A DNA stretch of 64,000 nt from Stratiolaelaps scimitus (GCA_019614645.1 JABWDB010000004.1:3968001-4032000), one strand, 5' to 3'; positions 12,893 through 27,501 are shown, counted from the first letter of the stretch. The notes: generated from the sequence alone by a model not told the origin. A program made the numbers and translations.

Positions 12893-14071
12893 ATCGATTC
12901 TCCATAACGAAGCAACCGTCGGCATTCATCTATATACCACTCTATTGGTGGCACACAAATGTTCAACAAACGATATACATTGTAAGCTTTAGAGCCTTCA
13001 TCTGACAATGGCAGGCCTTGACATTGGCCCTTCAGGGTAACTCGGCCAGTTCAAGTACGTACATATTTCGATAGACGCTCCGTCAGCATTTCTCGACGTG
13101 CAACCTGTGCGTTGCCTCCCAGACCAATCACACACGTTAGCACGGTCAATCTCGCATGTTCCGTGTCTGTCCCGTGTTCGGCTATTGAGGCCCCGGGGGA
13201 TGACAAGAGCCCCGTGGAAGGCGATACAAATAGTCCAATGAAATTGCGCGCGAGCAAGGACCCCGGCTTTCCCCGCATCGGCCTTGGACACTGCGCGTAC
13301 CCTGGCGCTGACCGAAACGAGCCCATTCGAGTTAGCTGACTTCCACATCCGAGCACAGCCTAGCCTTGAGGGCAGTGTCGGTTCAGGGGACTAACCCCAG
13401 TTTGGACGAAGACCGCGTCCCGGTTTTATAGCCAACGGGTGGGCAATCTAAACATCACGCAAGGTAATATTGTTGTGTTACAAGGGCCCTCCTGACGCAT
13501 TATTTACGCGTACGTTGTAGTGCTGCCGGGCAGTGGATTGTGCTCGCTACGGTTGACTTATCACTGTTGATGTCTATTTGTGTTACATATACACATAGAT
13601 GGCGAATTTTACACCTGCCTTCTATTCAGCTGCTGTCGCCCGACATTTCTCGACGGGATGCGACGACGCTGAGAAGTGGCGTGAGGAGCTGTGGATCAGC
13701 CGCCAACGAATTTATTTTTGCTGTGATAGCTGATGGTGACGTGCGAAGTGTTTGAAAAGGAAATTTTAGATTGGTTTGTGAATTAATGTTTAGATCTGTT
13801 TGTAAACGAAAATTTGTTTTTTTTCTCGGGTAAAGCAAGGTTTTGATCTGTTTGCAAATTAATGTTCGGCGTATTATTATCTGATGTTGATCCATATAGT
13901 TATAATAGTGGGCGACAATTGTACCCGCTGACCTTGAAATACATCTAAGAGCAGCCTCCTCTATATATCCTTAATAGAATGTTTAAAACGAGGAAGTCAT
14001 TCCTTCCCAGTCTCTAAGCATGCCCAAAATGGGAAATGCCTTAACCCTTGGATGTAAAGAAAATCTTTACA

Positions 14072-14479
14072 TTAAACATCGGCTGCACGGAGTTCTCTTG
14101 TAGGGGACAATAATCTTTCTCCTAATATCTGCGAAAAGTTTAATGATTCCGTCCCTGGTACTCCCAAAGTTTCGAAGGTCACAGGTCTAAAGAAGTACTC
14201 ATTCATTAGAGAGGCGTATTTTCTCCTCTTGGCTTGTTGGGCTGCATTGACTACATGGCCAGGCCTTGTTACTCCGTCACTGACATAAGAAGGTGCTAAA
14301 GTGCCAGTCACGGTGCAAACTCCAAGATTCCCACCAGAGTGCCAAGTACCTGCTGGTTCACCAATACAAGGAATAGATGTAGAACGAAGAGCTCTGGCCA
14401 AAGACTCATTTATTGAGAAGTGTCTCAGGTCGCGACCCGCATTTTTTATACAGGAGGGTCCATGGCCACCAAACGGCAC
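14072..14479 (-). pseudogene. Non-LTR retrotransposon Pol C-terminal fragment, copy 1
   Basis: The minus strand encodes a block I recognise from the C-terminal end of many invertebrate non-LTR retrotransposon polyproteins: CIKNAGRDLRHFSINESLAR, then GTLAPSYVSDGV, then KRRKYASLMNEYFFRPVTFE followed by TLG. About 15 to 20 residues that normally lie between the first two blocks appear to be missing. The frame ends before the usual LLQRLSxAxQRGN ending. It therefore looks like an internally deleted, truncated copy with no upstream reverse transcriptase visible. The elements are named from remembered pattern only, and the clade was not determined. Confidence 0.55.
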
Positions 14480-17400
14480 AAGCGGCTCACTACAGCAACT
14501 GGTGAGGTCCCAAAACTATAGTGATTCTCCCTCTAGAGGACCTGCAGGTAACTTTAGCTGCAATCCTACGTAACATTGACGAACATACGAATAGCTCGTA
14601 AAGAATTGTCTTTTTTTTTATGAAAGAGCAAAGAGGCGGGTACCAACCAGAATTGGTTTAATTGCAGACGGTACAAAACCCTATCTTATACTATCGATAA
14701 CCGCTGCTACGACAGTTACTAGTCTTGTCGCAACGCCACCTAAAGCAGGGTGTAGTAGGTCCCGAAGGTGACGGGGGCCGATGAAGACCTGCTGCGGAAT
14801 GGGCGAGGAAAGCACTACACGACGGCTAAAATTTCCTCCGATAACATACCTTCGTGGAAAACGGACTTAGGTTGTTGTAACCAAGCGAGATTGAGGGATA
14901 AGCGGATGCTTTAGTTGCAAGTCGATGTAAGCATCGTCTCCTATGGCAAACGTCTCTGTCGAGCAGGGACTACGAGCTGCGCCGGTTATATCACCTGTAC
15001 CATATTATAGCGGCGCTACGCGCGTACCACTTATCTATCCCCAAGGCTAAAAGTTACACCCTGACTTGCCACGCAGCGAATAGTAGCCTGTCCATCGACT
15101 GGTCTCACTGGTCCTTTCGGTTAGGAGTTTCTATTCGGCGAATTGAATCGTAAATCTATTACCATAATTTGTTCAAAAGTTTTTATGCAAATCAGTAACT
15201 GTATCTTACTGTGTTTCATGTCGTATAGAGGATGTTTCCTAGTCGGCGGGCAGCCCCCGGTGGTTCTGCGAAACGGCGAAGTGAAAGAAACTAAACTTCG
15301 TTGAAACGGGGAAGTGTCAGTATTTCACATGCAATATACGTTCATTTTCCCTTGTGTTAGAGTGTGCTTTGTCACGAGATCGGACGGGCTATTCCTGAAT
15401 CAATGCCAATTAGGTGAATGTTTTTATGCCCTTATATTTCAATGTGGAATTTCGTTGGGTGCAGGTATGTATATGCTATGAGTGGCGTGAATCCGGCGAT
15501 TTTTCAAATGACAACTTCATTGAGCACAGCTTTAATTAATTCCAGAGCATTCGTTATCTGACTAGCTCTACAACACTATAGACGCTAGATAACAAAATAA
15601 ACAATAAAGTTTAAAAAAACAACCACTAGTTCTAGGTGGTTAGCTCCCTTTATTCATTAGGTATGCGCCGTTCGTTATCCACATGAAACGATTGACCTAA
15701 ATCTCTGTTCAGTTAACCATCTCCATTGGTGACTTCAGCGGGTGGGGGGAGTTCATGCCACTACCATTACTCATCTGTGTTATCATTAGTGATCATTCGA
15801 CATTCACAAATAAGCGAACCCTTCGCTAAACTTCGATACCCCGTCCTCCTCTTCTCTTTCGTCCTGAGTTTGATGTGAGGCGGTGCATTTTCAAACTTTC
15901 ATTCATCATTTCCTATTGATGTTTATGTGTTCGGGTTCACATTCTGCCTCTTACGACGAGTAAAAAAAAAAGACGAGTATCCTATGCCACAAATAATTCT
16001 CTCCGAAACCTTTTATATCTCCTTGACGCATCGTGCGAAATCAACGAAGTCTACACATTCAACAATTATTTTAACCACTCCCTCCCTTCTCTTCGTCCGC
16101 CACCCCACACCGAAAAGCATCCCCGCCACATACAAATCCTACATGCAAACGTGGATTACTGTCTATCTCTCTGAGAGAGAAAGGAGAAACAGGTTTTGCT
16201 CGTAAGCCCAAAGAGGCTGCAGAGATCACTTGACCACACTTGGACGTAATCCCGGTCCGATTGTATCAGATGTTGCATTTGTATCAGCTGTTGCAAAATC
16301 GAAGGGTACTCTGCAACAATTCCGGGAGGACTATGGCACAAAGATCTGTTCGTTCGCAATGCGTTGATACCGGCTGTAAAAGCTAGCACACTTATCGAAG
16401 TGGATACTGAATAAAGATTTTAAAACGTTAGATACCCAACTAAATATAATAAGAACATAGTAAACAATGGAGCGTACAGTAATAGGCTGCTTTAAAAAAA
16501 AAAAAAAATATATATATATACTATATAAGTGTGTGTATGTATCAGGCAAGATCTGTCTAATTTAACATTGATGGTACAGTGTGAATAGTCTTGTAAACAA
16601 ACAAATAAGTAATATAATTTAATGTTGGTGTACAATGTCTTGAACATTGCGACAGTTCCTTATCATTATTACTTTAGACTGGAGTTCCGTTAATACACCA
16701 AACCTTGTATTGTATTATTGTGTATACTAGTAGTATTACCCGTTCTAGTGACCAATAGTCAGCCAGCCGACGTACTCTGAACCTCCAGCTCAAAAGACGG
16801 AACATTTGACAAGACGACGATAACCACGTATCGAGATGAGCCAGGCAATACGACTGTGTGCTTCTGCACCTATTAACATATGTAACTCATAGCAATAACT
16901 GCTGTCGCTGGCACACAGGATTTACATTATGGTACGCATCTGATAATGGTGCCCTTCTCGCGTGTGTTGTTGTTCTACTTTACGATCCTGGGCATGTTTT
17001 TCAGGCAATTAGACTATTCACAAATAATGCAAAGGAACATCAGAATCATCCGAAGCATAATGTGTTTCGTATTGTATATAATATTTTTATGTACAATAAA
17101 TTAAAAAAACATATATATCCATATATATATATATATATATATGAACGGGATCAGATCGTCACCCCATCCTTTATCGTAAAATCACCGCGAGAATCTTCGC
17201 TACACGATTTCATTAGGTGCTGTCGTAAACGATATCCTCCCAGATCACCCCCTTGGATCACCCCCGAAACCGAGGTGCTATAACATGAGCCTTCCGTCCT
17301 ACGACGAGTTTATAAACTCCACTCTGATCCTGGCTTCGGAACGAAAGCTCTGACCAGCGGCTGAGCACGGATAAATCTCTGGTTCTTTATCCTACCTAAT

Positions 17401-17591
17401 ATACCTCGTCAGTATATAGAAGGGCTAATGTGTCATTAGGGGCATAGAATTGCCAAAATAAAATAACAAGAAATTAATACTGATTGCGCTATTAATGAAT
17501 TTGCGCGATGTTATCTCCAACTTGAGCTCATTTTCGAATTACGAATTATAAGATAGACATGAATGGAATTAGAATATATAATGTGTGTATA

Positions 17592-17643
<52 letters not shown>

Positions 17644-20300
17644 CTTTTGTTAGATCGACTACGAACAATATTTAAAGGTTCTTTTGGACGATTTCCCTCT
17701 GTCGATAATTACCCCTCGAAAATGCTTCTAAATGCACCTATCAAAAAACGATGTCATGATTTGCCAAAATTATTATTACGGAGAATTCCTTTGATTCAGA
17801 TATTTTATCAGGCTGTATCACTCAACTCTCTCGCCTCGTAATTATCTCAGGGGCGTTAATCGCAGGCCTCTATTCGAACTATTTTATTTAAAATTGATAG
17901 GATAGCCCCTGTTTCCTGTCTACGCTGATATCTCCAGACAAAATCTTAACCCATGGCACGGTGGAAACGAACTCGAGTACATTATGCCTTTTATTAGAAA
18001 GTAATATTCGTGTCGAAGTTCGCGAGAACCATTTGGGAGAATTAAATTGTAGGAATTCTGTAAGTAGACACTATGAGAGCTCTGAGTTGGTGCTACACAA
18101 TTAACTTTGCTCTTCGTGCTAATAAATGACTCGCACTCCCATTAGCTCTAATCGTGAATTAATTAATCTATGATAGAGTGCGCGTAACTCCCCAAATCTT
18201 GAGCTACCTTCTTATCAAATCTTTTAGTTTTTCAGTTTTTTTCGTTCGTTTTCCGCATTACGGAATCATCTAGGCAAAGGTTCCGGTTATCGGATATATC
18301 TGAGCCCAAGTACCGGTGCTAGGACAGAAGATCACATTGGCGAGCTTCAGTTTCCTGACAAGAGTTCAGCCCATGGACTATATCGCGTAACTGTAGATTA
18401 GCTGTTGAAAATCGGTAACCTTGTTACTAATGCTATTTAGCAGCCCACTTTAAGCCTATAACATACTTAAATAAAAAGAGACAATGAGATTTATTAATAG
18501 GTGAACTTTCGTTTCTTAAGAAATTAAATAGCAATCGGAAGTTGCACGTTGGCAAACTATGAAAAATGTGTCTTCAACATGGAGATCTTCAGTTAATAAC
18601 GCCTGCGGTTCTTGTCCTCTGAACATCCTAGAAGCCAATACACCAGGTGGGATCCCTTAAAACTAATTCACGTGATCGACCTCTAATTCAATAAACTCCA
18701 TCATTATCGTTAATAGAGCGCAGGGATCATTCTATAATGCTACAATGCATTCACATCTTTAGGAGCATTCTTACTTGAGCTGATAGCCTCGCATTGATTT
18801 CTCGTGCCAAATGCCAAGATGAACCGTTACTTGCGCGGGACGTTATCAGAAATCCAGACGTAAATGCTCCAGCGATTTCTAACCGTTGACGGGAAGAGAC
18901 ATAACTATCGCGGACGATCAGTCGACGTTTATCACTTTTTTAGGCGAATACGAATAACTCCTCTCTTCCAGGACCACCATGGACATTTCTGAGAGACAAT
19001 ATTATGTGAAATTGTGAGCTCCAGCCGACTTCTTGTTTTCGACTACTTTTCCACGTTTCAGCAATCGCGGGAGCGTGCACTTATTCAATTTCTGATAACT
19101 ACCCGCACAAGCAAAGCTTCGTCTTGCTTTGCTAATACTAACAGTCGCCAATTGCTTCACTGTTATTTCACGTCTTTCGTTGTTTTAAATTGCAAAATAA
19201 CTTGCCTCACTGTCCAATATGTTCGTCCTGTGAATTAGGCAAGGACTTACCTTTGTCATGCAGTTACACAATCTACTCTCTAAGGGTCTCGTCGGTTTCA
19301 CCGTCCATTCTAGTGATTTTTCCAATGAGTGGCATTGTATACCATAGTAAACAACGAATTCACGCGATGGAACTTTTCCACGTATTTACGTGATATTTTT
19401 CCATATATCTATATACTTTTTTTAATATATATTTTTCGTGATATTTTTATTATATCATAGCAGATGGTACGATTACGTCAGCCGACATACTGGTAAGTGC
19501 ACGTGACAGTCGACAATTTGCTCAGCGTGTAACTCAAAATGAACTTTTTCATTCCTTTTAGCCAATTTTGAACAAATATTGTTCCCGGTTTAACACGTTT
19601 GCAGACGAATAGTTGAAGCAATCGCTTATGCAAAGTAGATTGTTTTTCTTTTTTTGCGTTCTTACTCATGATTCAAATTAATTTTTGTTAATTGACAGGG
19701 TGACAGAATACATTTGGAAACAACTTCGCGCGTCATTTCGCTGCGTCTTCTATTAGGTATATTCAATATGCCTGTGTATATGCCTTTTTAGATATGTGTC
19801 CTCCTGAGTTAGTGCTTCGAGGGGGCATAATAACAGCAAAACAAGGAAGAAATTTTTCGCTCGGATAGACCACTCATTCATGTGACTATAAATTCTATGC
19901 CATCGCTGCATGTTAGACACGGCCGTCATTGATACGTACACTGTTGACAGTACAAATGACAGTACAGATGCGACGATCGAGGCTTAGTAAACGCACAGAA
20001 GACATGACAAAAAGAGCATGGTAAACACTACTAGAAATCACGCTGCAGAGCCACGACAAGGTGTCCCGAGACAGCCTTTATTGTCTCTGTTCATCGCCGC
20101 TGGTCTGTGTTCTTCCATGTAGACATTTCTCCATACATATATCGTACACATACATCGAATGTGATCTCAGCCCACAACAGATCAACTCACAGCTCTCGTA
20201 CCATCATAGTCACGTTGCACTACAGTCAAGTCATGTGTTCAATGTCTTACTATTTACTCAATCTCTAAACGTGTTAATAAGCTGTTCTGTACGTCGAATA
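14480..20300. other. AT-rich intergenic DNA
   Basis: I see no credible gene. The region holds A-rich and (TA)n tracts at about 16493-16520, 17121-17142 and 17597-17638. Open frames are short, on both strands, and of biased composition. Confidence 0.5.
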
Positions 20301-23300
20301 CGGTTGACGCGTATCGCGCTGTATCCGCATGATGCGCCCACAGAGATGACGGCAACGTGTTGTAGTCTTCTATATGTGGTCCTGTTCGTCAATCGTCCAG
20401 TGCGCTGCTGCTTTTCGTTGTCGGTCTAGTGTCCATGGCTCATCCCACCAGCCTCACCCGCTGTCTAGCCAAGACCAGCCAGCATCAAAATGTCATCCCC
20501 GCAACACCACATCCGACGGCAGCCGTTGTAGCAGCAGAAGCACGGACAGAGCAATCTTCGCAGATGACTTCCTCCCTTGGTAACCTGGCAGCCACATCCG
20601 TGGCACTCTGACCTGGCGCGCGACCTTTCTCTTTATTTCCCGGCCGCTCATCTTAAGCAGGCCGGCAGGCCCCCTCCACCTGACCCTATTTGTCTCTGTC
20701 CTGCCCCTCGTGCTGCCTTGCGATGGCTTCCGGAAGCCGAACGGGCATTTTCGGTCAGCGCGACCAACTCGTCTCGATCCGTGAAACAGCGTAGTGGCTG
20801 AATTCACCCCTCGCGCTGCCCGGAGCCGCTGAACCCAGCACGGTTCCACGGGCAGAGACGATTTCGTCACCATAGTAGGCTTGAACGTAGCGGTTGTCTG
20901 CCGCCTTTCACATTGCGAATGTAGGGACAGGCTGGCAGTGAGCTGGCATCCTACCTCGGTACGACTCTCTTCTTGTCTGATCCGGTGACATGTCACCAAC
21001 GCAACGGCAGCCAGCGCCCGGAAGGCATTGGGTTAGGTCTTCCTCCGGAGGTCGTTGTACAGCGTTCGGCGGCGGCGGCGTCGACTGCGACAAGGCACGA
21101 CATGTGCTTCCGGAGAGCGGGGGGCTTTGGACGAAGTGAGTCGAGACTCGTTTAGGGAGGTCACCACCTTCATTGGTCGTTCTCTTTTCCTAAATAAGGA
21201 ACGGAGGAAAGCTTTTGAAACCGTTGTTCTTGGAGCTCGGGGTCAGACTCAAGCCGCGGGCGCATGCCGCCCCTATCGAGATCTTGTTCAGAGGATGTTA
21301 GGATTGTGAAAGGGGTATATTCCGACTTCGTGCGACTTTATCGAGCGCGTGTGCTATGTCAGGCACCAGATCGAGTTGCCCATAATACAATTTATGGTCT
21401 GCCTCGGAGAGCTATTCGGATATAGACTATAGAGTGCATCTGAGCATAACTTTGTAAACAGCCCGATGCTACATGCGTTCTGTGATATCAAGCTATTGTC
21501 TCATCCGAAGTTACCGAACGTGAGAACAAAATAGATATTTGAGGGTTGTAACGGTACGACCGAGGCAGATGCTCCTCTTGAAATCAGGACACCATGAGTT
21601 TTAGTATGAAAACTCCGATTCGTAAGATTGCTATCAGTTTATAGAGGTATTATTTAGGGGAGAATACGGAAATGCACGCGTTGGGCGGTTCACACTCGTG
21701 CGGGACACACAAATCACACCAAACCTGCGAACCTGCGTCATATTCAGCAGAGCCGAACCGCTCCTAAGACCCCACTCAAAACCTCAGCCACCTCCCGCAT
21801 CCCGAGCTCTGAAACCTGACCATCGTGATCCAGAAGCTTATTGATCTTTACCTAGCTTTCTCTAAGTCTATCTAGCTTAATTACAACCTGCATTTGGCAA
21901 GCATTTCAGTTTACAATACAATGATAATATGACGTATTTGTGACAAAGTGTCATTTTTAATGCTCTTTTGAGTGAGTCACCCATACGAATATTGTTTCTA
22001 CTTTTAAATTAAATTAGAGCTTGCTCTAACTTTTCACATTGCCAATGAAACACAGCCAATCGGACCACACAATGCCGAAGATCCTACCATTTTTATTTGG
22101 TCCACTTGGACCATTACTAAAACGGAAGCGGATATCTTTAAAGTTGATCCGTCTAGAATTAAGTATCTATCATATTTTGTAAGTGTTCGGGATAGTTGCC
22201 GCAGTTATACTGTATGCAGTACTCACCATTTCGCATCCGTCAGTGCTTTCTTCATATAGGCCAAGCACATGAGCAACATCGTTGTCTAATAATCTGTCGG
22301 CCCTCTATAGTATTATAATCCGTCGACCACTCACAGACGACCCTCAGAATCACTATGCTCTTGCGGGTGAATTGATATTTTGCCTGTATGCTTTTTGCAA
22401 CCAATTGCAGCATCAACTGCCCTGATTATCAATATTTTATCATTATTCCGTATAAGAGAAAAGTTCATTTAAGAAAGCCGACATACGGAAGCATTTCAGA
22501 GTCAGCCCAACGGAAAAAGTTCACTTAAAAGAAAAAGTTCACTCACTTAGAAGCAGCCACACACAAATCGGCAATAAAAGGCATATATCCATTTAGAATC
22601 GAGGATTTATCATTGTTTATCTTCCATGTGCTACCCCCAACTCCGCCCTGCAAGTTGCGATGCTAACTGCTCTATCTAATCTCGATTCAGGTGCGGTAGC
22701 TTCTTCCACTCACTGTACGAATTTGAATCAATGTCTATTTTCTTTAAAATCAATATTTAGAATATTACCTTATTAAATTCCACATCGATTACAAAGTCAT
22801 CTCAACGCGCATCCCATGCGCGTCATACTCGTCACTCGTTCCAACACCATAACTATTCCAGATGTCTAAAAGTTTTACACGTGCACTTCATATATGAGTG
22901 TGCGCGCCCCGTTGCGTGTACCCCTCCGTGTACGCTTCAGCTGCGGCTGCTGAAAAAACGTCACCATTATTGCTTCCACCAATAGCTTTTTATTTGTTGC
23001 TGTTGTCGGGATGGGCTGCCGGCCGCCTATCTCGCCTGTTGTTATCCTTCTTGCCTTCCGCGAACCCTCTGCCCTTTCTACCGACCCAATGGATATCGTA
23101 CGACAGCAAGCTCCCGCATGCCCCCTGCCATCGCCGCGTCGTCACAACTGCTCTCACTACCCATTCCCCATTGCAGCGCATCCCCCTTTTTCTTTTCCTG
23201 CGCATCGCTATGCATGGAAATTTCCTCGCACACATTTCTTGTCTGCCGTCCACCATCCACCGCCTGCCCCGAAACGGCAGCCAATCCACCTGCAGCATTT

Positions 23301-23902
23301 CTGCTTCACACGGTTCCAGCTCGTCCGGGGGGCGTGTAACGCAGCGCGGCCGGTCGAGCCGACAGAACGCAGGCGTTGACGGATTCCTCCGCCCGTCCCG
23401 AGTGGGTTGTCACTCGTTATCGATCGTTTGACTGGATCGCGCGGCGGCACCAAGCTACCACGTTCAATCGTTCTGTCGGGGTGAACAGCAGGCGACTGTT
23501 GCTGTGAAGAAGTGGTTGCAGCGATCGTCAGCCGCCGACGAGCAGATCTGCCGCGCGTATTCATTTCAGCTGCACCTGCTGCGCCAGCTGCTACCGCCAC
23601 CGGTGGCTAGACAACGTTGGGTCTATCTGGGTAAGCGCCGCTTATACGAGCCTCGCTTGTATTTTCTCGTAGGCTAGGTGCAGGTATTGCAGATACTGTT
23701 GCTCTCTGTCCGCCGGACGTCCGATCAATGGTCGGTGGCACCATCTATTAGCATTTGACTGCGCTCACGTTTATATCGCTAGCGTTTGCGGTTGCTTATC
23801 GATCGTCAATTTCGTCATTGCTCTCGTCTGCTCTTGCCGCTGTCAATTGCTAGCCTATCACTAACTCTACCCTTCTGTTTCGGTATCGCCACGGTGTCAG
23901 CA
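20301..23902. other. Two GC-rich islands upstream of the small secreted-protein gene
   Basis: GC-rich segments at about 20.4-21.3 kb and 22.9-23.9 kb resemble the 5' flanks of the other two genes here. Overlapping frames are open on both strands in each island, without recognisable domains. The segment next to the ATG at 23903 probably supplies the 5' UTR; the more distant one may be an alternative promoter or an untranslated exon. Between them the DNA is AT-rich, with imperfect copies of a short AAAAGTTCACTTA-like word at about 22464-22546. Confidence 0.35.
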
Positions 23903-26900
23903 ATGATGATTAGCGTACCTCGACGAGCCACCATAGCGGCTATGGTTCTCGCGCTTGTGCTGACCGTCATCGGCCCAACTCACAAGGTAGGTCGTCCTGT
24001 GTCATGTATTGTTTTTATATATCCATACATCATGTGATTGATGATCGTGAGCATCGTCAATTACCACCGCCATCGGTTGATTCGGGAGGTGCAAACTCGT
24101 CCGCTATCGTTGTCGAAGCTAAAGTGTCTCGATGCGTTTGCCAATTGTCCGATCAGCTACGCAATCAGAGAATCCGAAGGTGTAGGTGGCTGGCTAGAAC
24201 ATCGTGAAGTGCTTCATTTACCACAACCGAAGAGAACACACCTGGATAGCGTGTGCAAAAGGTCGAAGCGTACTCAGATAACTCACATGCATTGTTGTTG
24301 TGCGTTGCTTCGGTGAAGATTCTCGTGTCACCGTCAAGGATGGCCTTATTGAAGGATGATCTATAAGTAGAATAACTTCCTCTTCTCAATTTCCCTTCAC
24401 GAAGAGGTCACAAACGAAACCAAACGATAAGTAGTTGACGTATAACCAGATACAGAGGCCGGCGCACACGTGGTGAACTCTATATGTCGTTTGAGTATTG
24501 GTTTTATGAAAAGCTAACATTAGGATGAGCAGATGAGCAACAAATTCGTATGCTTTTTGCAGGTGCGCTATTTTTACCACAACTGAACCCGTTGTGCTGC
24601 ATGGAGGCTTTCGCCTCTTGTACGCCAGCAGCGTATCATGACATAGTGCACGAACCACTGCGACCCTGTGATGATTATTAGCGTTTTATCATTGTTATGA
24701 TCATGAGTCTGACATCTGCCCGTCACGATAATTGGCTTGGTGTCGAAATACAATATGTGTTTTCCCCAGAGCATCGTCACACTCTCGTTAACAACTAAGC
24801 AGAGGAGAACTACAATCCTCATCGAGACCAGGATGCGACATCGCAAATAACTTGTCATCAATGTTACCTAAACACCTGATATATAATATAACAGCTGAAA
24901 GCGCTAAACTGATGAAAACAGAACCTATTTCGGGCGAGGCGGTCTCGGAAAAGGTATCAACATCAGTCCGATGACATCAAATGACATCGGATCGAAAGAC
25001 ATCTCATTTCTCACCGTTCTCCGTGTGCGATTTGTGTCACCATTTTGACAGAATCATGAAGAATAGAGAAGGGCGAATCTTCTCATGCGAGAAGTAGTCC
25101 TCACGGGGAGCTAGGGACAAGGCGACGCCGCGAGTTTAGTAATACCTGTAGGTATAGCCGGGTGTAAACTTAGTCGAGAAATAGTGAGTGACCTCAATTA
25201 CAAGGGTCGATGACATAAAAAGATCGCAGAGAAGTTACACGATTACATCGCTTGTCCTCTCTAGAACAGATCGTACAGGGCAGGGCCGCAGATAAGCTTC
25301 CAGCAATGTCGTTCTTGTTGAAGGGACGGCCGGCAAAGAGTTGAAACAACCATACATGTGGTTAGGGTCACGGGCGATTAACTCTCGGTATTGCGACATT
25401 GTCCATTTTGTTCTGGCTTGAAATAGACCATTCATTGACTTCGAGCAGATGTGCTAAGCATCTGTGAACTGGCTTGGCCAGTCACTAGCCATGCTTGCTA
25501 ATGGAAATGCCTCGGCGGTAATGAATGAAACAATGCTATGTATGCCCTCATGCTGCCCTGCCGTGTCCGCAGAGAAAATAATGAGAGAGAAAAATAATGG
25601 TAGAATTTTCAGGCTTTTCAATGCCCGCCGCACGTGCGTAGATGATAGCTGTCCGTGTAACTACAAATACAATTATAAGCCCGCACAATCTACTCCGTTT
25701 CTCGAACAGTGATACGGTATTCTCTGCGATGGAATAGTTCGTCCCCGTTAACTGGTGTGCACGTTATATTGATGGGTTTTTTTTACAATGGCGACTTTGG
25801 AATCAGCCCGCCAACAACAGCTCATTCAGCCTAGTGCGATGGCTCACAGTCAAACCGCAGCGAGATTTTATTCGGCTTAAGGCGACTGAGGTTACTTTTG
25901 ATTGATTTACACTATATTATTTTTATTATAATTATATATTACAAAAAAAATATGTCGAGAATGCAAACGAGAATTAGATATTCATACAGGCTAATTGTTA
26001 GCTTGAGGTAAAGATAGTAGCGATTTAGTTAAGATTCTCTGTACATTGAAGCAAAGGGTAGGATCAAATTGAATTGGGCGACTTAAACTGAAACGAAGAT
26101 TTTCGGTCCAATTATTAATGGATCCGGTGGTTCATTCACTAAATGCGTATGCGTGAGTGGAGTCCTGCTCAAGGCCGGGACAATGGCAGACACCAGTGGA
26201 TAGTGACATCTACGAGGAGAGGATGTTAACTAATTAGGCCTAATTAATTAGAATGCATATACCGCGCTTCACTTTGTGTCAAAGTTAGTAAAGTGAATCT
26301 ATATATATATATATATAGTCTATAGTAGTGTATAAAGGTATTAATTTATAACCGTGGTGGCATAGACGTAACCTTAAACCGGCCCAGGTAATTGGCAATC
26401 GGCGATCAGACAACGCAGTTTCACATTATCCAATACTGTGATCGAGACGACTGTCGAGGCACAGCATTACCTCGGCTTTGCGAACGGTGAGCTTAGTGGT
26501 GCTGTTCTCGAGTCAATTCGGCGTTTGTACATTTGCATTGCGTAGCGGGTGAATGCAGGTTTGCATTCAACGAATGGAGTTCCATGGTAAGCTTCACCTT
26601 CATCGGCTCGGCATTCAACTGTGCCCAAATCTGTTGTCACGATGACTTGGGTTTCATTCATGATATTTGTTTGATTGTTTCGATCCTATGCTCCAGGTGG
26701 ATGCGTTCAAGAAAGAGAAGCTTGGTCTGGCGTTCTTGGCTGGTCACCTCCTCGGCGGTAACAAACACGCGTTTGTCAACGTGAATACCCAACCGCAGGT
26801 TCTTCCATACCCGATCCCGTGGCCTGTCGGTGGCGGAGGCGGCCATGGACAGTGCGTTAAGAATATGAACACATTTACCTAATATCGACTTCCTTTTTTA

Positions 26901-27258
26901 TAGTGGAAATATTGCTGTTATCCCATTTATTTATATATATATATGTCCGAAGCTAGAACTATTGGTGAACCTCAGCTGAGCTAGGTAAATGTCGTACGCC
27001 ACTGTATCATATAACACTTGATATGTTAGCACCATGCATCACAATTGATTTGAGCCCTTTTCCGTATGAAGCCGGCATTATCATACGATGAAAGCGGTTT
27101 GTAGATTTATTATTTATTTATGGTCGTATTAGCCATTTACAGGAAATGGCCATAATTAATCTTGCCTTCAATAAAACGATTGCAGAGTTGAGCACATTTA
27201 CAAGACAACACACGTTCACCATGTATATGGACGAAGACCACAGCCAACTGTTTGGTAG
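23903..27258 (+). CDS. Small secreted protein with FKKEKLGLAFLAG motif, three exons
   Basis: Exons 23903-23986, 26697-26851 and 27186-27258 join in frame to give 103 residues. Exon 1 is a signal peptide: PRR at residues 6-8, then a hydrophobic core at about 10-24. Exon 2 begins VDAFKKEKLGLAFLAGHLLG (residues 29-48), continues to a Pro/Trp-rich segment LPYPIPWP and ends in five glycines with GHG. Exon 3 adds a His-rich basic tail (HVHHVYGRR) and ends at TAG. An AATAAA lies at 27496-27501. The architecture, the position of the FKK block (Phe32) and the phase-2 second intron all match the gene at 58873, so they are paralogues. Exons 1 and 2 are well supported. Exon 3 rests on the matching phase and His-rich similarity, and its acceptor has only a modest pyrimidine tract. 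Function is unknown; a secreted cuticle, silk or defence role is guesswork from composition. Confidence 0.65.
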
Positions 27259-27495
27259 CCGACGGACTTCGGCCGGGAACGACATCCTGACGAAACTACG
27301 CGGGACATGGAACAATGCTGATCAACGATAATATTTAATGAGCTTCGTGCCTAATTCACCTGCTCGGCAGAGTAGCTGTAACCTTCGCTGTGTACATATA
27401 TACATATATATATATATATACACATATACGTCTGTATGTGTATGTGTGTGTCTAGGATAGAATTCTTTTGTGGTCATGTAGAATGAGAAGAAAAC

Positions 27496-27501
27496 AATAA
27501 A
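27496..27501 (+). terminator. Polyadenylation signal AATAAA for the small secreted-protein gene
   Basis: A canonical AATAAA hexamer lies 238 bases after the TAG at 27256-27258 and after a (TA)n/(CA)n tract at about 27399-27450. Confidence 0.45.

Noticed and set aside
20493..20999. Minus-strand open frame of 168 codons in a GC-rich island
   Set aside because: GC-rich DNA lacks stops by chance, and the plus strand is open too. No domain, signal peptide or clear splice site was seen.
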